Origin: Saccharothrix saharensis
GTDB taxonomy: Bacteria > Actinomycetota > Actinomycetes > Mycobacteriales > Pseudonocardiaceae
Length of the DNA: 64,000 nt
Direction: 5' to 3'
Assembly (NCBI RefSeq): GCF_006716745.1
Contig: NZ_VFPP01000001.1
Location: forward strand, 6,273,386 to 6,337,385
Shown: positions 8,059 to 15,654 of the stretch, in pieces
How the letters are laid out: each line of letters starts with the position of its first letter
How positions within the stretch are numbered: the first letter of the stretch is position 1
The notes under the pieces: generated by a model
What the model was told of the DNA's origin: nothing
Database searches by the model: none
What the model saw: only the letters and a program-made list of their open reading frames with translations
Program-made: the position numbers and the translations under genes

Positions 8059-8553
8059 TTACGGCGTGGTCGCGGCGGCCGTCGTCGTGGTGGTCGTCGG
8101 AGCCGCGGTGGTCGTCGGCGGCTGCGTGGTGGTCGTCGTCTGGACCGTGGTCGTGATCACCGGCGGCGCAGTGGTGGTCGTCGGCTGGGGCTGCGGCCCC
8201 GGCTCGTCCACCACGGTGGTCGTGGTGGTGCCGTCCGGCCTGGTCACCGTGGTCACGCGGGTGCGGCGCGAGGTGGTGGTGGTCGTGGTGGCCTCGGTCG
8301 TCGTGGTGGTCGACTCCGCGGTGGTGGTCAGGCTGACCGAGGAGGACGACGACGTGCGCGGGGCCGTGGTGAGGGTGCTGCGGGACACGACGTCCTCGCG
8401 CGGCAGCTGGTTGGCCGGTGCGGCGTCCGGTGACGCGCCCGCCAGGGACGCGATGGTGGCGAAGATCGTCGACACGGCGACACCGGACGCGGCCAGCAGC
8501 ACGTGGGGCGACACGCGCGGGCGGGTGCGCTCGGGCTCCGGGGTCTCGTACAA
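8059..8553 (-). CDS. Membrane-anchored protein with Thr-rich tail (paralogue 2)
   Basis: This protein of about 164 residues has the same layout as the neighbour at 7461-7925. A short charged N-terminus leads to one membrane segment (HVLLAASGVAVSTIFATIASLAG), then a tail dominated by Thr runs, with an RRTRVTTVTRPDG island. The tail gives the DNA its striking GTGGTGGTCGTC texture. I chose TTG at 8553 because GGGAGA lies 4 nt upstream, exactly as in the paralogue; TTG at 8565 is the alternative and has no good ribosome-binding site. The function is unknown. A surface or wall-spanning role is inferred from the topology. Confidence 0.65.
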   Translation of the reverse strand: MYETPEPERTRPRVSPHVLLAASGVAVSTIFATIASLAGASPDAAPANQLPREDVVSRSTLTTAPRTSSSSSVSLTTTAESTTTTTEATTTTTTSRRTRVTTVTRPDGTTTTTVVDEPGPQPQPTTTTAPPVITTTVQTTTTTQPPTTTAAPTTTTTTAAATTP

Positions 8554-8584
8554 CGGTTCTCCCAAGGTCTGTCGGACGTCTGCT

Positions 8585-9316
8585 CTACCAGCCGAAGTTC
8601 TGGGTCCAGTACCAGCCGCGGGTGTCCAGGCCCACGCCGATGGTGGTGAACCCGCAGTTCAGGATGTTGCGGCGGTGCCCGTCGGAGTTCATCCAGGCCT
8701 TCATGACCTGCTCGGCGGAGCGCTGGCCCATGGCGATGTTCTCCCCGCCGGGGTTCGGGTAGCCCGCGGTGCGCATGCGCTGCGCGAAGTCGACGCCCTC
8801 CGGCGTGGTGTGCGAGAAGTAGTCGCGCTGCGCCATGTCGGTGCTGTGGCCCTGCGCGGCCCTGAGCACCCGTTCGTCCACCTTGAGCGGCTTGCAGCCG
8901 GCGAGGTCGCGGGCCTCGTTCACCAGGGCGACGACCTGCTCCGCCTGCGGCAGGTCGGCGGGCGTGGTGGTCGTCGTGGTGACGGGGGACGGCTCGGACG
9001 TCGTCGTGGTCGTCGTCTCCGTCGTCGTGGTGGTCTCGCCGGTGGTGGTCGTCGTCGCGGTGGTGGTCCGGCTGGACGGTGACGTCTCCGCGGTGGTCGG
9101 CACGACCTCCGGCGCACGGCTCTGCGCCGGCCCGCCCACGCCCCCGACCCCGCCGACGCCGGTGTTGTCGGAACCGGCGCGCTGTGCTGCGCTTTCCCCG
9201 ACGAACGGGGCGAGCTGCTCCGGGTTGGCGAAGGCGACGCCGGTCGCACCGGCCGCGCCGAGGAGCAGGCCGACGAGTGCGCCGATCACGGATCGGTTAC
9301 CGCGCCGTGCTGTCAC
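8585..9316 (-). CDS. Secreted CAP/SCP-domain protein
   Basis: This 243-residue exported protein has a signal or anchor segment near residues 9-25 (VIGALVGLLLGAAGATGVAFA), a Thr-rich linker (about residues 70-115) and a C-terminal CAP domain of about 120 residues. The CAP domain shows the family pattern: VNEARDLAGCKPLKVDERV, HSTDMAQRDYFSHTTPEG, GENIAMGQ and WMNSDGHRRNILN. Bacterial CAP proteins of this kind are secreted and may act in the cell envelope, spore coat or as proteases or lipid binders; the role is not established. The start is GTG at 9316, and upstream in-frame GTGs remain possible. It heads the three-gene set of Thr-rich surface proteins. Confidence 0.85.
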   Translation of the reverse strand: MTARRGNRSVIGALVGLLLGAAGATGVAFANPEQLAPFVGESAAQRAGSDNTGVGGVGGVGGPAQSRAPEVVPTTAETSPSSRTTTATTTTTGETTTTTETTTTTTSEPSPVTTTTTTPADLPQAEQVVALVNEARDLAGCKPLKVDERVLRAAQGHSTDMAQRDYFSHTTPEGVDFAQRMRTAGYPNPGGENIAMGQRSAEQVMKAWMNSDGHRRNILNCGFTTIGVGLDTRGWYWTQNFGW

Positions 9317-9353
9317 GGTCGCGCACCGTACCACTAATGGGTGAAATGACAGG

Positions 9354-9650
9354 ATGGCTCTTGTGGCTGGAGTAGAGCGGGCCGTGCGCCTGACCGCCTG
9401 GGTGCGGGGGCGCGTGCAGGGTGTCGGTTTTCGGTGGTGGACCCGAGCCAGGGCACTTGAGCTGGGCCTTGTCGGTTCGGCGTCCAACCTGCGTGACGGT
9501 CGGGTCGAGGTGAACGCCGAAGGTCCGGAATCCTCGTGCCGCGCCCTGCTGACTGCGCTGCGTTCGGGTGACACCCCCGGTCAGGTGGACTCGATCGTGG
9601 AGCGCTGGTCGGAGGCGCGCGGCGGTCTCACCGGTTTCGTGGAGCGTTGA
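9354..9650 (+). CDS. acyP: Acylphosphatase
   Basis: This small cytoplasmic enzyme, 98 residues long, hydrolyses acyl phosphates such as acetyl phosphate and 1,3-bisphosphoglycerate. The signature [13 protein letters not shown] includes the catalytic Arg, and the conserved Asn lies in [13 protein letters not shown]. It is encoded shortly before smc in mycobacteria too, so this is the backbone position. The start is ATG at 9354, with GTG at 9363 as an alternative. It diverges from the CAP-domain gene, and the shared 37-bp region must hold both promoters. Confidence 0.95.
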   Translation: MALVAGVERAVRLTAWVRGRVQGVGFRWWTRARALELGLVGSASNLRDGRVEVNAEGPESSCRALLTALRSGDTPGQVDSIVERWSEARGGLTGFVER

Positions 9651-9673
9651 ACGCCGAGTGGCCCGGTGGCGTA
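9648..9673 (+). promoter_or_regulatory. Candidate ECF-type promoter for the sigma factor gene
   Basis: TGAAC (9648-9652) and CGTA (9670-9673) are separated by 17 bp, and the GTG start of the sigma gene is only 10 bp further on. The pattern resembles promoters used by SigL-type ECF factors (TGAAC and CGT elements) and would give a nearly leaderless transcript and self-activation. It overlaps the acyP stop codon. The assignment is by motif only. Confidence 0.35.
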
Positions 9674-9683
9674 GTACATCGAT

Positions 9684-10190
9684 GTGGACCGTGGCGAAGA
9701 TGTCGTCAGGCAGCTGTACGGCCGTTGGCGCGGCCCGCTGCACGGCTACGTCCTGCGCATGGTCGGCGGTGACCACCAGCAGGCCGAGGACGTCGTCCAG
9801 GAGACGCTGCTGCGGGCCTGGCGGCACGTCGACGAGCTGACCCCCGCCGACGCGGGGCCGTGGCTCTACACCGTGGCCCGGAACCTGGTCATCTCCGGCT
9901 TCCGCAAGCGCGGCGGCCGCAACAGCGAGGTGCCGATCGAACCGGGCGACCTGCCCCCGGTGGCCGACGAGGTCGAGCACGTCCTGCAGAGCTGGCAGGT
10001 CGCGGAGGCGTTGCGCGCGTTGAGCGCCGACCACCGCAACGTGGTGGTCGAGCTGTACTACCGGCGGCGTTCGGTGGCGGAGGCGGCGGTGGTGCTGGGC
10101 ATCCCGCCCGGCACGGTCAAGTCGCGCTGCTTCTACGCCCTGCGCGCGCTGCGCGACGCGTTGGAGGAGCGGGGGGTCACGCAGTCATGA
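9684..10190 (+). CDS. ECF-family RNA polymerase sigma factor, SigL-like
   Basis: This 168-residue group IV sigma factor has region 2 at about residues 10-75 (YGRWRGPLHGYVLRMVGGDHQQAEDVVQETLLRAW, then the -10 recognition helix) and region 4 at about 110-160 with the helix-turn-helix VAEAAVVLGIPPGTVKSR. Its stop overlaps the start of the anti-sigma gene by 4 bp (ATGA), so the two are coupled. The partner has a zinc-binding anti-sigma motif, which points to the SigL/RslA-type class controlled by signals at the membrane. The start is GTG at 9684. The regulon is unknown; one possible target promoter lies at 36746-36780. Confidence 0.9.
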   Translation: MDRGEDVVRQLYGRWRGPLHGYVLRMVGGDHQQAEDVVQETLLRAWRHVDELTPADAGPWLYTVARNLVISGFRKRGGRNSEVPIEPGDLPPVADEVEHVLQSWQVAEALRALSADHRNVVVELYYRRRSVAEAAVVLGIPPGTVKSRCFYALRALRDALEERGVTQS

Positions 10191-10831
10191 GTTGTGGCCG
10201 GACCGTGGCGCTCGGCGCCTACCTGCTCGGTTCGCTCGACCCGGCGGAGCGGTCGTCGTTCGAGCGGCACGTCGACGGGTGCGCCGCCTGCCGGCGGGAG
10301 ATGGTGCGGTTGGCGCCGCTGCCCGGGCTGCTGGGCCAGGTGCGGCTGTCGGACCTGGAGCTGCCGTTCGACGACCCCGCGCCCGACCCCGACCTGCGGC
10401 CGCTGCCACCCGCGCCGGAGCCCGTGCCCGAGCCGGTGCCGACCCGCCGACGGAGGTGGCCGGTCCTGCTCGGTGCCGGTGTGCTGGTCGTGCTCGTGGC
10501 GCTGGGCGCGGTGGTCGTGCCGCACCTGGTCCCCGACGACGCCGTGACGTGGCACGCCGCCGACGCGTCGTCCGGCGTGGTGGCCAGCGCGGACCTGGTC
10601 CGCAGGTCGTGGGGCACCGAGCTGTGGGTGAGCACGGAGAACGTGCCGAGGGGCACGAGGTGCAAGCTGATCGTCCACGACCGGGCCGGGCGGACCGAGG
10701 TCGGCGGCTGGTGGGGCACCGACCACGCGGCGGACGAGCGCATCCCCGGCTCCACGTCGTTCCCGGTGGAGGACATCGAACGGCTCGACGTCGTGGTCGA
10801 CATGACGGTCCTGGTCTCGGTGCGGCCGTGA
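10187..10831 (+). CDS. Zinc-containing anti-sigma factor, single-pass membrane protein
   Basis: This 214-residue partner of the upstream sigma factor carries at its N-terminus the ZAS motif HVDGCAACRREM (His-x3-Cys-x2-Cys, about residues 25-36) in the context ALGAYLLGSLDPAER. A Pro-rich linker follows, then one membrane helix at about residues 88-108 (VLLGAGVLVVLVALGAVVV) and an extracytoplasmic C-terminal domain of about 105 residues ending DVVVDMTVLVSV. That domain probably senses the signal. In relatives, oxidation or zinc loss at the Cys motif frees the sigma factor. The start is ATG at 10187, overlapping the sigma stop. Confidence 0.9.
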   Translation: MSCGRTVALGAYLLGSLDPAERSSFERHVDGCAACRREMVRLAPLPGLLGQVRLSDLELPFDDPAPDPDLRPLPPAPEPVPEPVPTRRRRWPVLLGAGVLVVLVALGAVVVPHLVPDDAVTWHAADASSGVVASADLVRRSWGTELWVSTENVPRGTRCKLIVHDRAGRTEVGGWWGTDHAADERIPGSTSFPVEDIERLDVVVDMTVLVSVRP

Positions 10832-10889
10832 TCGCGCTGGTCAGCGTGCCGACGACGGGTGCGGGGACCGCACGGGTACGCTGCCCGGC

Positions 10890-13800
10890 GTGCACCTCAA
10901 GAGCCTGACGCTGAAGGGCTTCAAGTCCTTCGCCTCGGCTACCACGCTGCGCTTCGAGCCGGGCATCACGTGCGTCGTCGGTCCGAACGGGTCCGGCAAG
11001 TCGAACGTGCTCGACGCGCTGCGCTGGGTGATGGGCACGCAGGGTGCGAAGGACCTGCGCGGCGGCAAGATGGAGGACGTCATCTTCGCCGGCACCTCCG
11101 GCCGCGCGCCGCTGGGCCGCGCCGAGGTGACGCTGACCATCGACAACTCCGACGGCGCGCTGCCGATCGACTACGTCGAGGTGTCGATCACCCGCCGGAT
11201 GTTCCGCGAGGGCGCCACCGAGTACGAGATCAACGGCAACTCGTGCCGGCTGATGGACATCCAGGAGCTGCTCAGCGACTCCGGCATCGGCCGCGAGATG
11301 CACGTGATCGTGGGCCAGGGCCAGCTCGCCGCGATCCTGGAGTCCAAGCCCGAGGAGCGGCGCGCGTTCGTCGAGGAGGCCGCGGGCGTCCTCAAGCACC
11401 GCAAGCGCAAGGAGAAGGCGCTGCGGAAGCTGGAGGCGATGCAGGCGAACCTGACCCGCCTCACCGACCTCACCGCCGAGCTGCGCCGCCAGCTCAAGCC
11501 GCTGGGCAAGCAGGCCGAGATCGCCCGGCGCGCGCAGGTGGTGCAGTCCGAGCTGCGCGACGCCCGGATGCGCCTGCTGGCCGACGACCTGGTGACGCAG
11601 CGCGAGGCGTTGGCGCGCGAGGAGCAGGACGAGGCCGCCGCCCGCGCCCGCCGCGCCGAGGTGGAGAAGTCGCTGCAGCAGGCGCAGGTGCAGCAGAACG
11701 AGCTGGAGGACCAGGTCGCGGCGGACGCGCCGAAGCTCCAGCAGGCCCAGGACACCTGGTACCGGCTGTCGGCGCTGGAGGAGCGGCTGCGCGGCACGGT
11801 CCGGTTGGCCGTGGAACGGGAGCGGCACCTGTCGGCGGCGGTGGACGCGCCGCGCGGCGGCCGTGACCCCGACGAGCTGGAGGCCGAGGCCGAGCAGACC
11901 GCGATGCTGGAGCAGGAGCTCCAGGACGGCGTGACCGAGGCGCGCGTCGGGCTGGCCGAGGCCGTGGAGACCCGCGCCGAGCTGGAGCGCATGGTGTCCG
12001 CGGCGGAGAAGGCGCACCTGGCCGCGGTGCGGGCGATCGCCGACCGGCGCGAGGGACTGGCCCGGCTGTCCGGCCAGGTGGAGGCGCTGCGGTCGAAGAC
12101 GAGCGCGACCGCCGAGGAGATCGAGCGGATGTCGGTCGCGCTGGCCGAGGCGGTCGAGCGGTCCGAGGTCGTGCAGCAGGAGCTGGCCGAGGCCCGTGAG
12201 GTGACCGGGACCGAGGACGAGGACGACGTCGGGCTGGACGAGCGGCACCGGCTGGCCGTCGAGGCGGACGACGCCGCGCGCCGCCGGGTCGAGGAGCTGG
12301 TCAAGGCCGAGCGGACGGCCGAGCGCGACATCGCGTCGTGGAAGGCGCGGGTCGACGCGCTGTCGTTGGGCTTGACCCGCAAGGACGGCGCGGGCGCGTT
12401 GCTGGCGTCGAGGTTGCCGGGGCTGCTGGGTTCGGTGGCCGCGTTGCTGACCGTGGAGCCGGGCGCGGAGGTCGCGCTGGCGGCGGCCCTGGGCCCGATC
12501 GCGGACGCGGTCGCGGTGGCGTCGGGCGCGGACGCGGTCGCGGCGCTGGAGCTGTTGAAGGAGCAGGACACCGGCCGGGCGGGCGTGCTGGTGGGCGGCG
12601 CGCCGGTGACCGTCGACCGGTCCGGGTGGCCGTCGCTGCCGGCGGACGCGCGCTGGGCCGTGGACCTGGTGCAGGCGCCGGAGCCGCTGCGGCCCGCGCT
12701 GCACCGGGCGTTGGACGCGGTCGTCGTGGTGGACTCGCTGGCCACCGCGCGGAGCCTGGTGGACGAGCACCCGTCGGTGCGCGCGGTGACCCGCGACGGC
12801 GACGTGCTGGGCGCGGACTGGGCGGTCGGCGGGTCCGGGCGCAGCCAGAGCGTGATCGAGGTCCAGGCCGCGGTGGACGAGGCGTCGGAGGAACTGGCGC
12901 TGGCGGAGCGCGCGCTGGAGCGGTCCGCGGCGGCTCTCGAAGGCGCACGGGCCGAGCAGCAGGCGCGGCGGGCCGAGGTCGCCGCGGTGAAGGAGCAGCT
13001 CAACGAGGCCAAGGTGCGGCGCGCCCGGTCGTCGGAACGGCTCAACCGGCTGGCCGCGGCGGTGCGCTCGGCCGAGGCCGAGGTGGACCGGGCGCGGGCG
13101 CAGCGGGAGAAGGTCGAGGCGGCCCGCGAGGAGAACCTGCTCAAGCTGGCCGAGCTGGAAGAACGCCTGCTGGTGGCGCAGGAGCAGCCGCTGGACGACG
13201 AGCCGGACACCGCGCACCGCGACGAGATGGCCGCCGAGCTGGCCGCCGCCCGGCAGGGCGAGGTGGACGCCCGGCTGGCGCTGCGGACCGCCGAGGAACG
13301 GGCCCGCGCGTTGCAGGGCAAGGCGGAGGGGTTGCGGCGGGCGGCGCGGGCCGAGCGCGAGGCGCGGGAACGTGCGCAGCGCGCGCACGCGGCCCGTGCC
13401 CGCGGTGCCGTCGTGGCGAAGGCCGTGGTGCGCGGCGGTGAGCTCGCGCTGGAGAGGATCGCCGCGTCGTTGGCGCGGGCGGCACGCGAGCGCGACGCGG
13501 CGCAGGAGCGGAAGTCGCAGCGCGAGACGTTCCTGGCGCAGGTGCGCAACCTGGTCCGCGAGATGTCGGTGGAGCTGGAGAAGCTGACCGACGCCGTGCA
13601 CCGCGACGAGGTGCTGCGGGCCGAGCAGCGGATGCGCATCGAGCAGCTGGAGACCAAGGTCGCCGAGGAGTTCGGCATCGGCCTGGAGGACCTGGTCGCC
13701 GAGTACGGCCCGGACGTGTTCATCCCGCCGTCGCCGCAGGAGGTCGCCGAGTACGAGGCGGCCAAGGAGCGCGGCGAGCCGGTGACGGCGCCGCAGCCGA

Positions 13801-14555
13801 TGCCCTACGACCGGGACACGCAGGCGCGGCGGGCCAAGCGGGCCGAGCGGGACCTGTCGCTGCTGGGGAAGGTCAACCCGCTGGCGCTGGAGGAGTTCGC
13901 GGCGCTGGAGGAGCGGTACAAGTTCCTGTCCAACCAGCTGGAGGACATCAAGGCGACCCGGCGCGACCTGCTGACCGTGGTGAAGGAGGTCGACGACAAG
14001 ATCCTGGAGGTCTTCACGTCGGCCTACGAGGACGTCGCCCGCGAGTTCGAGGTCGTGTTCAAGGTGCTGTTCCCCGGTGGCGAGGGGCGGCTCGTGCTGA
14101 CCGAGCCGGACGACATGCTGACCACCGGCATCGAGTTGGAGGCCCGGCCGCCGGGCAAGAAGGTCAAGCGGCTGTCGTTGCTGTCCGGTGGCGAGAAGTC
14201 CCTGGCCGCCGTGGCCATGCTGGTCGCCATCTTCCGCGCCCGCCCGTCGCCGTTCTACGTGATGGACGAGGTCGAGGCGGCGTTGGACGACACCAACCTG
14301 CACCGGCTCATCGGCCTGTTCGAGCAGTTGCGGGAGCACTCGCAGCTGCTGATCATCACGCACCAGAAGCCGACCATGGAGATCGCGGACGCGCTGTACG
14401 GCGTGTCGATGCGGGGTGACGGCATCAGCCAGGTGATCTCGCAGCGACTGCGCGGCGAGGACAAGCCGAAGCGCGCCAAGGCCGCCGTGCCCGCCCCGGC
14501 CGCCGCCGCCCCGGCCGTTCCCGAGACCGGCGGCGACCCGGAGCCGTCCGCCTAG
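10890..14555 (+). CDS. smc: Chromosome segregation SMC ATPase
   Basis: This 1221-residue SMC condensin subunit compacts and segregates the chromosome, with ScpA and ScpB encoded elsewhere. The Walker A is GPNGSGKS at residues 31-38. Long coiled coils flank a hinge at about residues 500-660 (GLLGSVAALLTVEPGAEVALAAALG...). The ABC signature LSLLSGGEKSLAA lies near residue 1096, with Walker B FYVMDEVEAALDD near 1123. A 30-residue Ala/Pro-rich tail ends the protein. The start is GTG at 10890. In mycobacteria smc is directly followed by ftsY; here about 6 kb of accessory genes separate them. Confidence 0.98.
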   Translation: MHLKSLTLKGFKSFASATTLRFEPGITCVVGPNGSGKSNVLDALRWVMGTQGAKDLRGGKMEDVIFAGTSGRAPLGRAEVTLTIDNSDGALPIDYVEVSITRRMFREGATEYEINGNSCRLMDIQELLSDSGIGREMHVIVGQGQLAAILESKPEERRAFVEEAAGVLKHRKRKEKALRKLEAMQANLTRLTDLTAELRRQLKPLGKQAEIARRAQVVQSELRDARMRLLADDLVTQREALAREEQDEAAARARRAEVEKSLQQAQVQQNELEDQVAADAPKLQQAQDTWYRLSALEERLRGTVRLAVERERHLSAAVDAPRGGRDPDELEAEAEQTAMLEQELQDGVTEARVGLAEAVETRAELERMVSAAEKAHLAAVRAIADRREGLARLSGQVEALRSKTSATAEEIERMSVALAEAVERSEVVQQELAEAREVTGTEDEDDVGLDERHRLAVEADDAARRRVEELVKAERTAERDIASWKARVDALSLGLTRKDGAGALLASRLPGLLGSVAALLTVEPGAEVALAAALGPIADAVAVASGADAVAALELLKEQDTGRAGVLVGGAPVTVDRSGWPSLPADARWAVDLVQAPEPLRPALHRALDAVVVVDSLATARSLVDEHPSVRAVTRDGDVLGADWAVGGSGRSQSVIEVQAAVDEASEELALAERALERSAAALEGARAEQQARRAEVAAVKEQLNEAKVRRARSSERLNRLAAAVRSAEAEVDRARAQREKVEAAREENLLKLAELEERLLVAQEQPLDDEPDTAHRDEMAAELAAARQGEVDARLALRTAEERARALQGKAEGLRRAARAEREARERAQRAHAARARGAVVAKAVVRGGELALERIAASLARAARERDAAQERKSQRETFLAQVRNLVREMSVELEKLTDAVHRDEVLRAEQRMRIEQLETKVAEEFGIGLEDLVAEYGPDVFIPPSPQEVAEYEAAKERGEPVTAPQPMPYDRDTQARRAKRAERDLSLLGKVNPLALEEFAALEERYKFLSNQLEDIKATRRDLLTVVKEVDDKILEVFTSAYEDVAREFEVVFKVLFPGGEGRLVLTEPDDMLTTGIELEARPPGKKVKRLSLLSGGEKSLAAVAMLVAIFRARPSPFYVMDEVEAALDDTNLHRLIGLFEQLREHSQLLIITHQKPTMEIADALYGVSMRGDGISQVISQRLRGEDKPKRAKAAVPAPAAAAPAVPETGGDPEPSA

Positions 14556-14559
14556 GACC

Positions 14560-15258
14560 TCAGCGGTCGTCGAGGCGCTTGGCCTCCTCCGGCGTGGGCG
14601 CGGTGCCGCCCAGGTGCGCCGGTTGCCACCACCGGCCCTCGCCCGACTCCGGGTACCGGGCCTGGGCGTCGTCCAGCAGCTCCTGCATCCGCTCGCGCAG
14701 CGCGGCGTCCGTGGTCGGCTCGATCGGCTCGCCGACGATGATCGTGATCGGCACGTGGCGCTGGGTCAGCGACTTCGGCCTGCCCTTCGTCCACAGCCGT
14801 TGCGTGCCCCACACCGCGGTCGGCAGCAGCGGCACGCCGGCCTCGGCGGCCAGCCGCACGGCACCGCTCTTCACGTCCTTGACCGTGAACGACCGGCTGA
14901 TCGTGGCCTCCGGGAAGATCCCGACGACCTCCCCGGACCGCAGCGCGTCCAGGGCCTGCTGGTAGGACGCCTGCCCGGCGGCCCGGTCCACCGGGATGTG
15001 GTGCATCCCGCGCATGAGCGGGCCGGACACGCGGTGCCGGAACACCTCGTGCTTGGCCATGAACCGGACCAGCCTGCGCGCGGGCAGCGCGCCGTAACCG
15101 GCGAAGATGAAATCGAGGTAGGAGACGTGGTTCGAGGCCAGCACGGCCCCGCCGGTGGTCGGCACGTGCTCCGCGCCCTCCACGGTGATCCGCATGTCGA
15201 GCACGCGGAACATCAGCTTGGCCGCGGCGATCACCGGCGGGTACACGCGATCTGGCAT
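14560..15258 (-). CDS. plsC: 1-acyl-sn-glycerol-3-phosphate acyltransferase (PlsC family)
   Basis: This 232-residue phospholipid acyltransferase adds the second acyl chain to lysophosphatidic acid at the membrane. The family motifs are NHVSYLD (His-x4-Asp, about residues 43-49), the GMHHIPVDR block that binds the glycerol phosphate, FPEATISRS and the VPLLPTAVWGTQ block. The length is normal. It converges on smc, with 4 bp between the stops, and the likely ATG is at 15258. Several PlsC paralogues are usual in actinomycetes, so the exact substrate (glycerolipid or phosphatidylinositol mannoside) is open. Confidence 0.9.
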   Translation of the reverse strand: MPDRVYPPVIAAAKLMFRVLDMRITVEGAEHVPTTGGAVLASNHVSYLDFIFAGYGALPARRLVRFMAKHEVFRHRVSGPLMRGMHHIPVDRAAGQASYQQALDALRSGEVVGIFPEATISRSFTVKDVKSGAVRLAAEAGVPLLPTAVWGTQRLWTKGRPKSLTQRHVPITIIVGEPIEPTTDAALRERMQELLDDAQARYPESGEGRWWQPAHLGGTAPTPEEAKRLDDR

Positions 15259-15273
15259 GAACCCCAGCGTACG

Positions 15274-15609
15274 TTACTCGTCGGTAGTGCGATCGTGCTC
15301 GCGCACCACGCGCGGAACGCCCGCCAGGTCCTCCTCATTGCACAGCAGCTTCAGGGCGTAATACGGCGAACCCTTGGTGTCGTCGTAGTCCAGGTGGACC
15401 GCGATCACGTCGACCGCTTCACCGAGCCACTCCTGCGTCTGCCGCAGCCAGGAGGCTGCGCGCTCCAACGCGTTGGGCAGGTCGTCGTCACGGAACTCGA
15501 CCGGCCGATAGGGGACCTCCTGCACCTGGTCCCGCTGGTTGGCAGGCATCGGTAGGTCTACCGCCACCCCGCTGTCGTTGAGTTCGAGTTGGATCGTTTC
15601 CTCGCTCAC
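15274..15609 (-). CDS. Hypothetical acidic protein next to plsC
   Basis: This protein of about 111 residues is not one I recognise. It is acidic, has no membrane helix or Cys motif, and contains the blocks VPYRPVEFRDDDLPNALERAASWLRQTQEWLG and DVIAVHLDYDDTKGSPYYALKLLCNEED. Those blocks look like a compact alpha/beta fold rather than random translation. It sits 15 bp upstream of plsC in the same direction, so the two are probably co-transcribed. The start is uncertain: GTG 15609 directly follows GGGAGG with no spacing, and TTG 15627 has no ribosome-binding site. No function is suggested. Confidence 0.65.
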   Translation of the reverse strand: MSEETIQLELNDSGVAVDLPMPANQRDQVQEVPYRPVEFRDDDLPNALERAASWLRQTQEWLGEAVDVIAVHLDYDDTKGSPYYALKLLCNEEDLAGVPRVVREHDRTTDE

Positions 15610-15654
15610 CCTCCCAGGGTTCCCCAACGCGAAACGCGCGGCAAGAGATGTCGG

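Noticed and set aside
8066-9070. GTGGTGGTCGTC-type repeats looked at as microsatellite or CRISPR-like DNA
   Set aside because: The repeats are Thr codons of two real minus-strand genes with Thr-rich tails; there are no spaced identical repeats.
10185-14363. A 1392-codon open frame on the minus strand opposite smc
   Set aside because: It is antisense to a clear smc gene, reads as Arg/Leu/Gln/His-rich noise without motifs, and is the expected shadow of GC-rich third positions.
14787-14795. TCGTCCACA, a near-match to the DnaA box
   Set aside because: Single imperfect copy inside the plsC coding sequence; the similar TTGTCCACG at 52418-52426 lies inside xerC and is also single.
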